From Hyphomicrobiales bacterium (lineage in GTDB: Bacteria; Pseudomonadota; Alphaproteobacteria; Rhizobiales; Beijerinckiaceae), in NCBI GenBank assembly GCA_028869185.1, contig JAGWTA010000007.1, positions 1 to 64,000 of the forward strand: a stretch of DNA of 64,000 nucleotides, written 5' to 3'. The translations under genes were made by a program, and so were the position numbers. This document shows, piece after piece, positions 31,407 through 40,236 of the stretch; positions within the stretch are counted from its first letter, which is position 1, and each line of letters starts with the position of its first letter. Under the pieces are notes generated by a model. It did not search any database and had not been told where the DNA came from. It worked only from the letters and a program-made list of their open reading frames with translations.

Positions 31407-33392
31407 ATGAGCAAGACCGACGAGGAAAAACGCAAAGGCGCTCTTGCCGATGCGGCGAAAGCGGACGCCGCCTCCTTGTCGAAATCGCCCGGGCGGCCCG
31501 AAAACAAAACGCCCAATTCTCCCGCCGCCACCGCCGCCCAAAAGGCGCGCGAGGAGGATGAGGACGAGGACGACGAAGAAGACGACGAGGACGAGGACGA
31601 AGACGACGATCTCGTCACCGCCGAACGCGAAGAGCCCGTCGCCTACACCGCGGGCCAGGCGATTGGCGGCTTCAAGGCGGTCTATGATTTCATCCGCCCG
31701 CACCTGTCCGCGCACCGGCTCGGCATTTTTCTCGTCATCGTCGGTCTGCTGATCGAGACGGCGTTCAACGTCATCATGCCGCTGGCGTTGAAATATCTGA
31801 TCGACGAAGTGTTCGATTCAGGCGACGTCGCGCAACTCACGCGCATTCTCGTCATCCTCGGCGTCGCCGGCCTCATCACCTCCATCATCGCCATCTGGTA
31901 TGAATGGCAGGACGCCAAGGTCACCGCCGATATTGCGACCGACGTACGCCGCGATCTGTTCGATCATATCCAGCGTCTGCCCGTCGCTTTCTACATCAAG
32001 ACCAAACGCGGCGAGATTCTCTCGCGCTTTTCGGGCGACATCACGACGGTCGAACAGGCCGTCACCAATCTCGCCAAATGGGGCGCCCTGCCGCTCTTTG
32101 AACTCATCGCCGGCGTCGCGCTGCTCATCTATCTGAACTGGCGGCTCGGCCTCGTCGCGCTGCTGATCCTTCCGATCACGCTGATCGGACCGCGCCTCGT
32201 CACCCCGCACGCCGTGCGCGCGGGTTATCAGCTGCGCCGCGCAGAAGCCGGCGAACTCGGCGTCGTCAACGAGAACATCGGCGCGCAGACGGTAGTCAAG
32301 GCGTTCGGCCTGCAATCGATCGCGCAAGGCTGGTTCGGCGAGAAGAACGAGATCCTGCGTGGCGCCATGCGTCGCTCGACGTTCCTCAACACGATTGTCG
32401 AACGCTCGCTGACGATCGCGGTTTTGTGGCTGCATCTGGCCGTTCTGGCCGCTGGCGCCTACCTCACCTTCAACAACGAGATTTCCGTCGGCGTGTTCGT
32501 CGCTTTCGAAAGCGCCTTCTGGGAGATCACCTACAACCTCAATCACCTCACGCAATATATCCCTGTCGCGATCGACGCGGCGGCGGCGACGCAGCACATC
32601 AACGACATCCTGCATCAGCCCGCGCGCGTTTCGGACAAGGACGACGCGCGCGAACTGCCGCCGTTCCACGAGTCCATCGACTTCAACAATGTGCATTTTT
32701 CCTACGATGGCCGGTCAAAGCAGCTCGACGGCGTGAGCTTCTCCATTCCGCACGGCCGCTCCGTCGCCATCGTCGGCCCCTCCGGCGCCGGCAAGAGCAC
32801 GATCCTCAATCTGCTCATGCGTTTCTACGATCCCGATTCCGGAAGCGTCAGCGTCGACGGTCACGATATTGCGGATGTGACGCGCGATTCCCTGCGCGGC
32901 CAGATGGCTATCGTGTTTCAGGACAACGTGCTGTTCAACACGACCTACCGCGAGAACATCCGTCTCGGAAAGCCGGATGCAACCGACGCCGAAGTGGAAG
33001 CCGCAGCCAAGGCCGCCGAGATCTACAAATTCATCAACCAGCTCCCGCAAGGTTTCGACACGATGGTCGGCGAACGCGGCGAGACGCTCTCGGGCGGGCA
33101 ACGCCAGCGCATCGCCATCGCGCGCGCGTTGTTGCGCGACCCGCCCATCCTGCTGCTCGACGAGGCGACCTCCGCTCTCGATCAGCAGACGGAATCGGCG
33201 CTCGTGAAAACGCTCACCAAGGCGGCGAAGGGCCGCACGGTGATCTCCGTCACACATCGCCTCGGCACGATCGTCAACATGGACGAGATCATCGTGATGC
33301 AGAACGGCAATGTCGTTCAGCGCGGGCCGCATGCCGAACTCGTCAGGCAGGACGGGCTTTACCGCGAGCTTTGGGAAAAATCGGCGCACTGA
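31407..33392 (+). CDS. ABC exporter (permease-ATPase fusion) with acidic N-terminal tract
   Basis: 661-residue half-transporter of the MsbA/lipid-A-exporter type. Residues 1-75 are a polar extension with Lys/Ala-rich DNA-like spacing and ~20 nearly continuous Asp/Glu (about 50-68), followed by six membrane helices (FLVIVGLLIETAFNVIMPLA etc.). The ATPase has Walker A GPSGAGKST, Q-loop FQDN, signature LSGGQRQRIAIARALL, Walker B ILLLDEATSAL and H-loop SVTHRLG. It works as a homodimer. The acidic run is absent from typical MsbA-like proteins and may bind cations or basic proteins on the cytoplasmic side. Confidence 0.92.
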   Translation: MSKTDEEKRKGALADAAKADAASLSKSPGRPENKTPNSPAATAAQKAREEDEDEDDEEDDEDEDEDDDLVTAEREEPVAYTAGQAIGGFKAVYDFIRPHLSAHRLGIFLVIVGLLIETAFNVIMPLALKYLIDEVFDSGDVAQLTRILVILGVAGLITSIIAIWYEWQDAKVTADIATDVRRDLFDHIQRLPVAFYIKTKRGEILSRFSGDITTVEQAVTNLAKWGALPLFELIAGVALLIYLNWRLGLVALLILPITLIGPRLVTPHAVRAGYQLRRAEAGELGVVNENIGAQTVVKAFGLQSIAQGWFGEKNEILRGAMRRSTFLNTIVERSLTIAVLWLHLAVLAAGAYLTFNNEISVGVFVAFESAFWEITYNLNHLTQYIPVAIDAAAATQHINDILHQPARVSDKDDARELPPFHESIDFNNVHFSYDGRSKQLDGVSFSIPHGRSVAIVGPSGAGKSTILNLLMRFYDPDSGSVSVDGHDIADVTRDSLRGQMAIVFQDNVLFNTTYRENIRLGKPDATDAEVEAAAKAAEIYKFINQLPQGFDTMVGERGETLSGGQRQRIAIARALLRDPPILLLDEATSALDQQTESALVKTLTKAAKGRTVISVTHRLGTIVNMDEIIVMQNGNVVQRGPHAELVRQDGLYRELWEKSAH

Positions 33393-33402
33393 CGGCGCGC
33401 GA

Positions 33403-34014
33403 TCAATCGTCTTTTTTGGGCATGCGCGGCGGCGGCAGCGGCGCAAAGACGATCGTTTGATCCTCGCCATGCATAAACGCCGGGTCGAGCGGGCCGCCGC
33501 CCGAGGGGTCGCCGCCGCCTGTCGTCGTGATGGACGAAGGCGTGACGAGCCGCTGCGCCTCCTGCGCAACGCCGCCTTCGCCCGAGCCAAAATCCGCCGC
33601 CCGTCCGCCTTGCGGGCGCCCATCGGCGGAGGCCGAAATCGCTTTTTCCGTCTTCTCGGCGAGGTGGGCGTTGTAAGGCAGGCGATAGGCGCGCGGGGCG
33701 GCGACCGGCCGGTTGGTTTCGTCGAGCGCCTCGACCCAGAGATAGATGGAGCCGGGGTCGTCCTCGCGCATGTGAGGCTCGACGATGCGCGCCTGCAGCA
33801 GCTTGAAATACGGCGGCAGCCTTTCCTGCGCCGGCCAGCCCACGAGATTGCGCGAGGCGAAAAATCCGACGATATAAAACGCGCTGGTGAGCACGACGGC
33901 GCCGGCCTTCACGCGCCAGTCGAGCCGCGCGTAAATCAGCAGCGCAAGCAACAATGCGCCAAGCAGCGCGTAGGAAATCGCCAGCGCGACAATGACCGAT
34001 TGCAGATCAGTCAT
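33403..34014 (-). CDS. Two-helix membrane protein, third gene of TolQ-like operon
   Basis: 203-residue product not recognised. Two membrane helices at ~5-28 (VIVALAISYALLGALLLALL) and ~34-53 (AGAVVLTSAFYIVGFFA) are followed by a soluble beta-rich segment with IYLWVEALDETNRPVAAPRA and a Gly/Pro-rich C-terminus (GGGDPSGGGPLDPAFMHGED) probably disordered. ATG 34014 overlaps the previous gene by 8 bp, so the two are translationally coupled. It should be a partner of the TolQ/MotA-like channel upstream; its role is unknown. Confidence 0.75.
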   Translation of the reverse strand: MTDLQSVIVALAISYALLGALLLALLIYARLDWRVKAGAVVLTSAFYIVGFFASRNLVGWPAQERLPPYFKLLQARIVEPHMREDDPGSIYLWVEALDETNRPVAAPRAYRLPYNAHLAEKTEKAISASADGRPQGGRAADFGSGEGGVAQEAQRLVTPSSITTTGGGDPSGGGPLDPAFMHGEDQTIVFAPLPPPRMPKKDD

Positions 34015-34684
34015 GGACAGCGAGCGCTCCAACGCCGGTTTTCGGATCGCGGTCTGCGCCATTGCGATGCGTGCTGCGAAATGTCTCCATGAGCGATTTG
34101 GGCCGCCTGTTCACGTCCACGACCTTGCCCTGCGCATCGAGCACGAAACGCACGGCGGTTTTCTCGTCGCCCGTATGGTCGAGCGTCACGGTGTCGTCGA
34201 AAATCACCTGCGCGGTTGGATTGAGTTTCTGCACTTTCACCGTCGCCAGAACGGGCTTGCCCGTCGTCGCCTGAAAATGTGAAACGTTGACCGTATATTC
34301 GCCTGCGACAACGCCGCGCAGCGTGACGATTTCCTCGCGCACGGCCGAAGGAATTTTCTTGCCGTTGACGACGATGAAATCATTCGCCCCGCCGCGGTCG
34401 TCGCGGTCGAGCGTCAGGAACCCCGCCTCGCGATGGCGATACCAGGCGATATTGCCGATGGGATCCTGAACGAACAGATCGAGATCGTCCGGGTGATTGT
34501 CAGGCCAGTCCATCGTGATGAGAAACTCGGCCTTGGAATCGATTTTCCCTTCTTTCGAATCCGGCGATATCGCAAGCAGCGCGAGAAAGAACAGGAAAGC
34601 GACGACCTGGAGCGCCTTGAACAGCATGACGCTGAACGGATCGAACGGCTCCTCGCGCGCCCAGAGCGAAAAATCATCCAGCAT
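34007..34684 (-). CDS. Single-helix protein with secreted domain, second gene of TolQ-like operon
   Basis: 225-residue protein with one membrane helix (~20-42, MLFKALQVVAFLFFLALLAI) preceded by an acidic N-terminus with D16. The large C-terminal domain (~50-225) should be periplasmic and contains DDLDLFVQDPIGNIAWYRHR and GEYTVNVSHFQATTGKPVLA, resembling beta-sandwich DUF2135/YfaP-like domains. Its topology matches ExbD, TolR and MotB (one N-terminal helix, periplasmic domain), but the sequence does not. It overlaps both neighbours (10 bp at the 5' end, 8 bp at the 3' end). Confidence 0.75.
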   Translation of the reverse strand: MLDDFSLWAREEPFDPFSVMLFKALQVVAFLFFLALLAISPDSKEGKIDSKAEFLITMDWPDNHPDDLDLFVQDPIGNIAWYRHREAGFLTLDRDDRGGANDFIVVNGKKIPSAVREEIVTLRGVVAGEYTVNVSHFQATTGKPVLATVKVQKLNPTAQVIFDDTVTLDHTGDEKTAVRFVLDAQGKVVDVNRRPKSLMETFRSTHRNGADRDPKTGVGALAVHD

Positions 34685-35426
34685 CGCCGCGTTCCAGCGC
34701 AGGCGCCACGCGCGTCTCGGTCAGCGTCACGGCGTCGGCGAAGACGCGGCTCGTGGCGGCATCGAGCATGTAATACTGGATCTTGAGCAGGATGGAGCCG
34801 ATCAATCCGGCCAGCGTCGTATACATGGCCACCGCCATACCGTCGCTCATCACGCCCATGCTGGTTTTCATCGCGGCCTTGTCCGCCGCATCGAGCCCGG
34901 CGATGGGCGCCAGCATGATGATGAAGCCGATGATCGTGCCGAGCAGCCCAAGCTTCATCAGAGTATCGGATGCAAAAGCGCCAAAGCCGTTCGAACCGCG
35001 CAGGCGATCGGCGAGCGCCCGCAGAAGCAGCGTCTGGTCGATGCGCCCGGCCCCCTGCATGGCCGCCTTTGTCGCCAGATTGCGAATGTGGTCGGTGACG
35101 GCGCCGGACGGCAGCGCGGCGGCGTGCTGGCGCAAGGCGCCGCGCGGGTCCTCCGCCATCATCGCGGCATCGCGCCGCCCTGTCTCGCCCTCGCGCGCAA
35201 TCGCGATCGTGCGCCACAGGCAATGCAGCGAAGCGACGATATAAAGAACGATGATCGCCGACGAGATATAGGTGCGGTCGGATGTCAGCATCATCCGCAA
35301 CAGTCCGTACCGCCACGCCAGCACGGCGGCGAACAGCGTGAGCCCGGTGAAGATCAACCAGCGCAACACGGGCCCTTGTTCGGGCGTTTGCGCGCGCACG
35401 GCGGCGCCGGCTTGGAGTGCGCTCAT
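34674..35426 (-). CDS. MotA/TolQ/ExbB-like proton channel protein
   Basis: 250-residue membrane protein with three or four helices: ~24-40, ~52-70 and a conserved pair in the C-terminal half (LMKLGLLGTIIGFIIMLAPI and GMAVAMYTTLAGLIGSILLK), which carries the TolQ/MotA signature of LG-L-GT-G and alternating Gly/Ala. Such proteins form the ion path of a stator. ATG 35426 has GGAAG ~8 nt upstream. It starts a three-gene overlapping operon without recognisable ExbD, TolR or MotB, but the next gene has the correct topology to be the partner. Confidence 0.85.
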   Translation of the reverse strand: MSALQAGAAVRAQTPEQGPVLRWLIFTGLTLFAAVLAWRYGLLRMMLTSDRTYISSAIIVLYIVASLHCLWRTIAIAREGETGRRDAAMMAEDPRGALRQHAAALPSGAVTDHIRNLATKAAMQGAGRIDQTLLLRALADRLRGSNGFGAFASDTLMKLGLLGTIIGFIIMLAPIAGLDAADKAAMKTSMGVMSDGMAVAMYTTLAGLIGSILLKIQYYMLDAATSRVFADAVTLTETRVAPALERGDAG

Positions 35427-35521
35427 TCGTCTTCCGTCCCCGTGCGCGCCTCTGACGGGCGCTGTGGCCACATTAGGATAGAACCGCTTGACGTCAAATC
35501 GCATCCAGCTTTTATCGCCGC

Positions 35522-35668
35522 ATGCAAAAGCCCGCCGCTGATCCGCAGATGCGCAGCATCCGCAATCGCCTGATCGCCAAAGTCGTTCTGGCGCTGGTTG
35601 TAAAATTCGCCCTGATCGCGGCCTTGCTGCTGTATTTTTTCCCGCCCTCGAAATGGCCGCGCTTTTGA
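35522..35668 (+). CDS. Small membrane protein, CydP-like
   Basis: 48-residue protein that begins MQKPAADPQMRSIRNRL and has one membrane helix (LALVVKFALIAALLLYFF) ending PPSKWPRF. The pattern Arg/Asn-rich N-terminus, LxxKxxLIxxLxxxFF and a proline-rich end matches the cytochrome-oxidase putative small subunit CydP family. No oxidase genes are in the window, so this is a resemblance only. The ribosome site is weak. It is divergent from the TolQ-like operon and precedes the PpiC gene by ~195 bp. Confidence 0.5.
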   Translation: MQKPAADPQMRSIRNRLIAKVVLALVVKFALIAALLLYFFPPSKWPRF

Positions 35669-35862
35669 CGCGGGGCCGGGCGCATTTGCGCCGCCGGCGC
35701 GCAGCGAGGAGCGCGTCCGCCTGGTTTGGCCCGCCGCTCCCGCCGGGCTGGCCGATTGCGGCCGGAAAATTTGCGCCGGATATGAAAATAAGCGAATTTC
35801 CGCCCGATTTTCGCGTCATGAGCGCGATTCGTCGCCGGCTGTCCGGCTATCTGGAGATCATC

Positions 35863-36747
35863 ATGAATTTCACTCATGTGCGCCGCCTGACCGCCGCGAC
35901 GGCGATTGTCGGCCTTTTCGCACTGGCGAGCGTTGCGCAGGCGCGCGTTCTGGCGCGCGTCAACGGCGCGGAGATCACCGACCAGGATTTGACCATCGCC
36001 AACGATGACGTCGGCGGCAATCTGCCCGCGCAACTGAAAGGCGCTGCGCGCGATTCCTACCTGCTCGACTTCCTCATCGACGGCAAGCTGGTTGCGCAGA
36101 AAGCCGAAGCGGAGAAGATCGCCGACACCGAAGAATTCAAGCGCAAGCTCGCCTTCTATCGCGAAAAGCTTTTGATGGAGACCTATCTCGGCAAGCTCGC
36201 CAAGGATGCGACGACCGACAGCGCCGTGCAAAAGGCCTATGACGATGTGAAGGCCAAGCAGAAGCCCGAAACCGAAGTGCACGCGCGCCACATCCTCGTT
36301 CCGACCGAAGCGGAAGCCAAGAAGGCGATCGAGCGCATCAAGGCCGGCGAGGATTTCGCCAAGGTCGCGACCGAAATGTCGAAAGACCCCGGCTCGAAAG
36401 GCGGCGATCTCGGCTGGTTCACCAAGGAGCGCATGGTGCCCGAATTCGCCGACGCCGCCTTCAAGCTCGAGCCCGGCCAGATTTCGGCGCCCGTGAAGAC
36501 GCAATTCGGCTGGCACGTCATCAAGGTCGAGGAAAAACGCCAGAAGGAATTCCCCAAGCTCGACGAAGTGCGCGATCAGGTTGTGCGCTATGTCGGACAG
36601 AAGGCGCAGACGGACGCAGTCATCAAGCTGCGCGAATCCGCCAAGATCGAACGCACCGCCGACGCGCCCGTCGATCCGGCGAAAGCTGCGCCCGCAGGCG
36701 ACGGCAAAACGGCGCCGGCCCCGCAGAATGCGCCGGCCAAAAAATAA
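35863..36747 (+). CDS. Periplasmic peptidyl-prolyl isomerase, PpiC/parvulin type
   Basis: 294-residue exported foldase. A signal peptide (~1-27, TAATAIVGLFALASVAQA) is followed by a helical SurA-like N-domain starting RVLARVNGAEITDQDL, then a parvulin domain (~135-230) with EVHARHILVPTEAEAKKAIE, SKDPGSKGGDLGWF and QFGWHVIKVEEK. The C-terminus is Ala/Pro-rich. ATG 35863 has GGAG 7-8 nt upstream; in-frame open sequence reaches 35653 but includes the end of the small CydP-like gene. The family assists folding of exported proteins. It usually neighbours argJ in Rhizobiales, here separated by a TadG-like gene. Confidence 0.92.
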   Translation: MNFTHVRRLTAATAIVGLFALASVAQARVLARVNGAEITDQDLTIANDDVGGNLPAQLKGAARDSYLLDFLIDGKLVAQKAEAEKIADTEEFKRKLAFYREKLLMETYLGKLAKDATTDSAVQKAYDDVKAKQKPETEVHARHILVPTEAEAKKAIERIKAGEDFAKVATEMSKDPGSKGGDLGWFTKERMVPEFADAAFKLEPGQISAPVKTQFGWHVIKVEEKRQKEFPKLDEVRDQVVRYVGQKAQTDAVIKLRESAKIERTADAPVDPAKAAPAGDGKTAPAPQNAPAKK

Positions 36748-36769
36748 TCGTCCTGCAAGACAAATCGAA

Positions 36770-36799
36770 CGGGCGCCATTTTGCGGCGCCCGTTTTTTT
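36770..36799 (+). terminator. Rho-independent terminator
   Basis: An 8-bp stem (36770-36777 with 36785-36792, CGGGCGCC/GGCGCCCG), 7-nt loop and seven T follow the ppiC stop. It also faces the end of the convergent TadG-like gene. Confidence 0.9.
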
Positions 36800-36804
36800 G
36801 CGCG

Positions 36805-38796
36805 CTATCGCAAGAGACGCGTGTGGTTGATGGCGCCGGCGATATTGTTGAACGCGGCGTTCAGCGAGGCGGCGTCTGTCGCCTGAAAGAAGTTTGACGG
36901 GCTCGAGGCGCATTGCGTGAGCAGATTGGCCGAATTGTTCGCTTGCGCCGCCGTCATCGAATGGTTGAACAGCAGCGTGTAGATCGTCACGCCCGCCGCT
37001 TTCGCATTGGCGCAGGCCGCAAGCGTGCGCTTGTCGAAAAAGGCGCTCGCCTGATCGAACGTCTGCAGGTTGTTGGGGCCGGAAAGACGCCAGCTGCCGA
37101 GATAGCCATAGGCTGAATAATCGGATTTGTTGGTCGAATTGCCGTCGCCGTTGCTGGCGAGGCCGTTGACGCCGTCCGTCATCAGCACGATGACCTTGTG
37201 ATTGACCGCCGATCCGGCAGGCGGATTGCTCGCAGCATACGGTTTGCCGTCGGCGTAAGGCGCGTTGGGCGAGAGGCTGCGCCAGGCCCACATCAGACCT
37301 TCGGAAATCACCGTCCCGCCATTGTACCAGTAGCCCAGCGCGCCGATCTTCGAGCGCACCGCAGCAGCGTTGGAAGACAGGCGCATCACGGCGTCCGGAC
37401 AGCCGGCGTTGGGTCCGTAAGTGTCGGGATAGCTCTCCTTGATGATCGCCGCGTTGGCGCCGTTGTAGTTCAAGATCTGCTGCCCGGGCGACCATGTGTC
37501 GATCGTCCAGCCGAAGCCTGGATCGATCGTCGCATCGGCAAGGTAATTGTTGTGAAAGCCGCCGACGGCCGATGCATAGGGGCCCGGCGCGACGGCGGCC
37601 CATGTTGAAGGATTGCGATCGGGTTCGTCCGGCCAGAAATACGGCACGAACAGCGAGTCGGGCGCGCCCAGAACGGGCGGCGCATCGGTGACATCGTAAT
37701 CCTGCGCGCCGCCGCGACCTGCGCTGCTTATCTCGACCGCGCTCGGGCGCGCTTCCACGCAGCCCTTCCACGCAACGGCTGCGCCATTGTTCTTGACGCG
37801 CTTGAACAGATCGTAATGGCTGATGAGAGAAGGATTCACGAGCCAGTCGCACATGCCGAAATTGATATTGCCGGCCGTCATCAGGGACTGAAAGCCGACC
37901 GGAACCTGGAAGGATTTCCCGTTGGGATCAGGACCTGCCGCATTGGTCGAAAGCGGCGGAATCGTGTTGGGCGTTATGTCAGCGGCATAGGCTGGCGCAA
38001 AGCCGAACATCTCGCGCGCAAAACGACGGAACGGGTTGAGAATATCCTGCAGCCGCGAGGCGTCGCCACTCGAATCGCCCGACGAACTCGTTCCGGGCGG
38101 CGGCGGCGGCGAACCGGAATTCCAGTTTTGCACGCACCCCGTATTGTAAGCGGCCCAGGAGCCGGAAAACCAGCTTCCATTGAACACGCTTTGCGCCTGC
38201 ATATCGACATGCGTCATGTCGGTGAGACCGGGATTGACCGCCGCGACATAAGGAACGACGCTCATTTTCACATTCGGCGCGCCAGCATTGTAAACCACAT
38301 TGACGAAATTGGTGGCCGCCTGACGCAGGTTGCCGATGACGCTCGACATCGAGCCGGTGTTGTCGAGCGCCAGCGCGATTTCCCATGTGTCGTTCGATTG
38401 CGCGGGCGCCGCAGTCGCTTGCGCAGCGACGGTGACCGTATAGACGCCGATGAACTTGATCAGGTTCGTCGGCATCGTGGCCTGCGCGCTCACGGAAAAC
38501 GTGGCGCTGGTCTCTGTTTCCGACACATCGGCGGTTGGGAAGGCGCCGCGGATGCGCGTCTGCGCGATCTGCGCACGCTGGGCTGCATTGGTCGTCTTGT
38601 AAGTGGCGGCGATTTCCAGCGCGGCCTGATCGACCATCGCCTGCATCTTGGCTTTCTTCATGTTATACATGGTGAAATCGACCGCCGCGCCAACAAGCCC
38701 GAGCAGCGTGACGCTCATGAAGACGAAGAGGACCGCGACGGCGCCCTGCGTGTCGGCGGCGAAATAGCGCAATCGACCATGCGGCCGCTGGTTCAT
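36805..38796 (-). CDS. TadG-like pilus-associated protein with VWA domain
   Basis: 663-residue protein. The N-terminal TadE/G-type segment (~15-45, TQGAVAVLFVFMSVTLLGLV) is a membrane helix with the GxxxxxF-like start, followed by KKAKMQAMVDQAALEIA. A von Willebrand A domain begins WEIALALDNTGSMSS (MIDAS DNTGS) at ~140 and resumes near ~530 with KVIVLMTDGVN; the large ~300-residue insert between them is Ser/Gly/Pro-rich and unusual. TadG proteins are associated with tight-adherence pili, but no tad cluster lies in the window. The nearby CtrA-like half-site (38851-38865) and a second TadG-like gene at 57905 suggest cell-cycle control. Confidence 0.87.
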   Translation of the reverse strand: MNQRPHGRLRYFAADTQGAVAVLFVFMSVTLLGLVGAAVDFTMYNMKKAKMQAMVDQAALEIAATYKTTNAAQRAQIAQTRIRGAFPTADVSETETSATFSVSAQATMPTNLIKFIGVYTVTVAAQATAAPAQSNDTWEIALALDNTGSMSSVIGNLRQAATNFVNVVYNAGAPNVKMSVVPYVAAVNPGLTDMTHVDMQAQSVFNGSWFSGSWAAYNTGCVQNWNSGSPPPPPGTSSSGDSSGDASRLQDILNPFRRFAREMFGFAPAYAADITPNTIPPLSTNAAGPDPNGKSFQVPVGFQSLMTAGNINFGMCDWLVNPSLISHYDLFKRVKNNGAAVAWKGCVEARPSAVEISSAGRGGAQDYDVTDAPPVLGAPDSLFVPYFWPDEPDRNPSTWAAVAPGPYASAVGGFHNNYLADATIDPGFGWTIDTWSPGQQILNYNGANAAIIKESYPDTYGPNAGCPDAVMRLSSNAAAVRSKIGALGYWYNGGTVISEGLMWAWRSLSPNAPYADGKPYAASNPPAGSAVNHKVIVLMTDGVNGLASNGDGNSTNKSDYSAYGYLGSWRLSGPNNLQTFDQASAFFDKRTLAACANAKAAGVTIYTLLFNHSMTAAQANNSANLLTQCASSPSNFFQATDAASLNAAFNNIAGAINHTRLLR

Positions 38797-38850
38797 GACG
38801 ATCGCCCCCTAATGATTTTCAATAATCTGAAAAGCCTAGCAGGGCGCAAC

Positions 38851-38865
38851 TTAATGAAGTCTCAA
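38851..38865. promoter_or_regulatory. CtrA-like site, one mismatch
   Basis: TTAA-N7-TCAA, 55-69 bp upstream of the TadG-like start at 38796. The consensus is TTAA-N7-TTAA. It gains weight from the perfect site upstream of the other TadG-like gene. Confidence 0.35.
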
Positions 38866-38986
38866 ACGCTCAAGGCGCGAAAGTCTAAGGATTTTAAAAT
38901 ATTTGCTTCGCGCCTGCCGCGCACTGCTTGACCCGTTCGACCATTCCCGTGAAAAACGCCGTCGCCGCTTGTGAAAAGGACAGACG

Positions 38987-40234
38987 ATGGCACATGACGC
39001 TCCGCTTTCGCCGCTCGCGCCCAAAACCTACCCCGACATGCCCGCCATCGACGGCGTGCGTTTCGCCTCGGGCGCTGCGGGCATCCGCTACAAGGGCCGC
39101 ACGGATGTGATGCTGGCCCTGCTCGACAAGGGCGCGACTGTCGCCGGCGTCTTCACGAAATCGAAATGTCCGTCCGCGCCCGTCGACTGGTGCCGCGACC
39201 GCTTGAAAGGCGGCAAGGCGCGCGCCCTGCTCGTCAATTCCGGCAACGCGAACGCATTTACGGGCAAGAAGGGCGCAGATCAGGTCAAGCTGGCGGCAAG
39301 GCTCGCCGCCGCCGCGACAGGCGCGAAGGAAAGCGAAATCTTCATGGCTTCCACCGGCGTCATCGGCGAGCCGTTGGACGCCTCGAAGTTTGACGGCGTG
39401 CTCGACGGGCTGGTCGCTGAAGCGCGCGGCGAAGCCTGGCTCGACGCCGCGCGCGCGATCATGACCACGGACACATTCCCCAAAGTGGCGACGGCGGAAG
39501 CCGAAATCGGCGGCGTGCGCGTGCGCATTTCCGGCATGGCCAAGGGCGCAGGCATGATCGCGCCCGACATGGCGACGATGCTGTCCTTCATCTTCACCGA
39601 CGCGCCGGTCGCCGCGCCCGCTTTGCAGGCGATGCTCGCGAAAGCGACGCAAGGCTCGTTCAACGCCATCACCGTGGACAGCGACACGTCGACATCGGAC
39701 ACGCTGCTGTTCTTTGCGACCGGCGCCGCCGCCAAGCGCGGCGCGCCCAAAATCGCCAGCGCCGGCGATCGCCGCCTCGTCGCATTCAAGGCCGCGCTCG
39801 ACATGGTGCTGACCAACCTTGCCCATCAGGTCGTGCGCGATGGCGAGGGCGCGCGCAAATTCGTCGAGGTGGAAGTCGCCGGCGCCGTCAGCGCCAGCGC
39901 GGCAAAGCGCATCGCGCTGTCGATCGCCAATTCGCCGCTCGTCAAGACAGCCGTTGCGGGCGAGGACGCCAACTGGGGCCGCGTCGTGATGGCCGTCGGG
40001 AAGGCAGGCGAAAAAGCCGATCGCGACAAGCTCGCCATCTGGTTCGGCGGCATTCGCGTTGCGCACAAGGGCCTGCGCGATCCTTCCTATGACGAAGCGA
40101 AAGTTTCAGCTGTGATGAAGGAGCAGAACATCGCTATCCGCGTCGACATCGGGCTCGGCAAGGGTTCGGCGAAAGTGTGGACCTGCGATCTCACCAAGGA
40201 ATATGTCGCCATAAATGGCGATTATCGCTCTTAG
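38987..40234 (+). CDS. argJ: Bifunctional glutamate N-acetyltransferase/ornithine acetyltransferase
   Basis: 415-residue ArgJ, which transfers acetyl groups between N-acetylornithine and glutamate in the cyclic arginine pathway. The self-cleavage site is in [20 protein letters not shown], with the catalytic Thr following PDMA; cleavage yields alpha and beta chains. Other landmarks are [13 protein letters not shown] near the start and [14 protein letters not shown] towards the end. Length and motifs are normal, and it should be fully functional. AAAGG lies upstream of ATG 38987. It is followed 2 bp later by queE. Confidence 0.96.
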   Translation: MAHDAPLSPLAPKTYPDMPAIDGVRFASGAAGIRYKGRTDVMLALLDKGATVAGVFTKSKCPSAPVDWCRDRLKGGKARALLVNSGNANAFTGKKGADQVKLAARLAAAATGAKESEIFMASTGVIGEPLDASKFDGVLDGLVAEARGEAWLDAARAIMTTDTFPKVATAEAEIGGVRVRISGMAKGAGMIAPDMATMLSFIFTDAPVAAPALQAMLAKATQGSFNAITVDSDTSTSDTLLFFATGAAAKRGAPKIASAGDRRLVAFKAALDMVLTNLAHQVVRDGEGARKFVEVEVAGAVSASAAKRIALSIANSPLVKTAVAGEDANWGRVVMAVGKAGEKADRDKLAIWFGGIRVAHKGLRDPSYDEAKVSAVMKEQNIAIRVDIGLGKGSAKVWTCDLTKEYVAINGDYRS

Positions 40235-40236
40235 GC

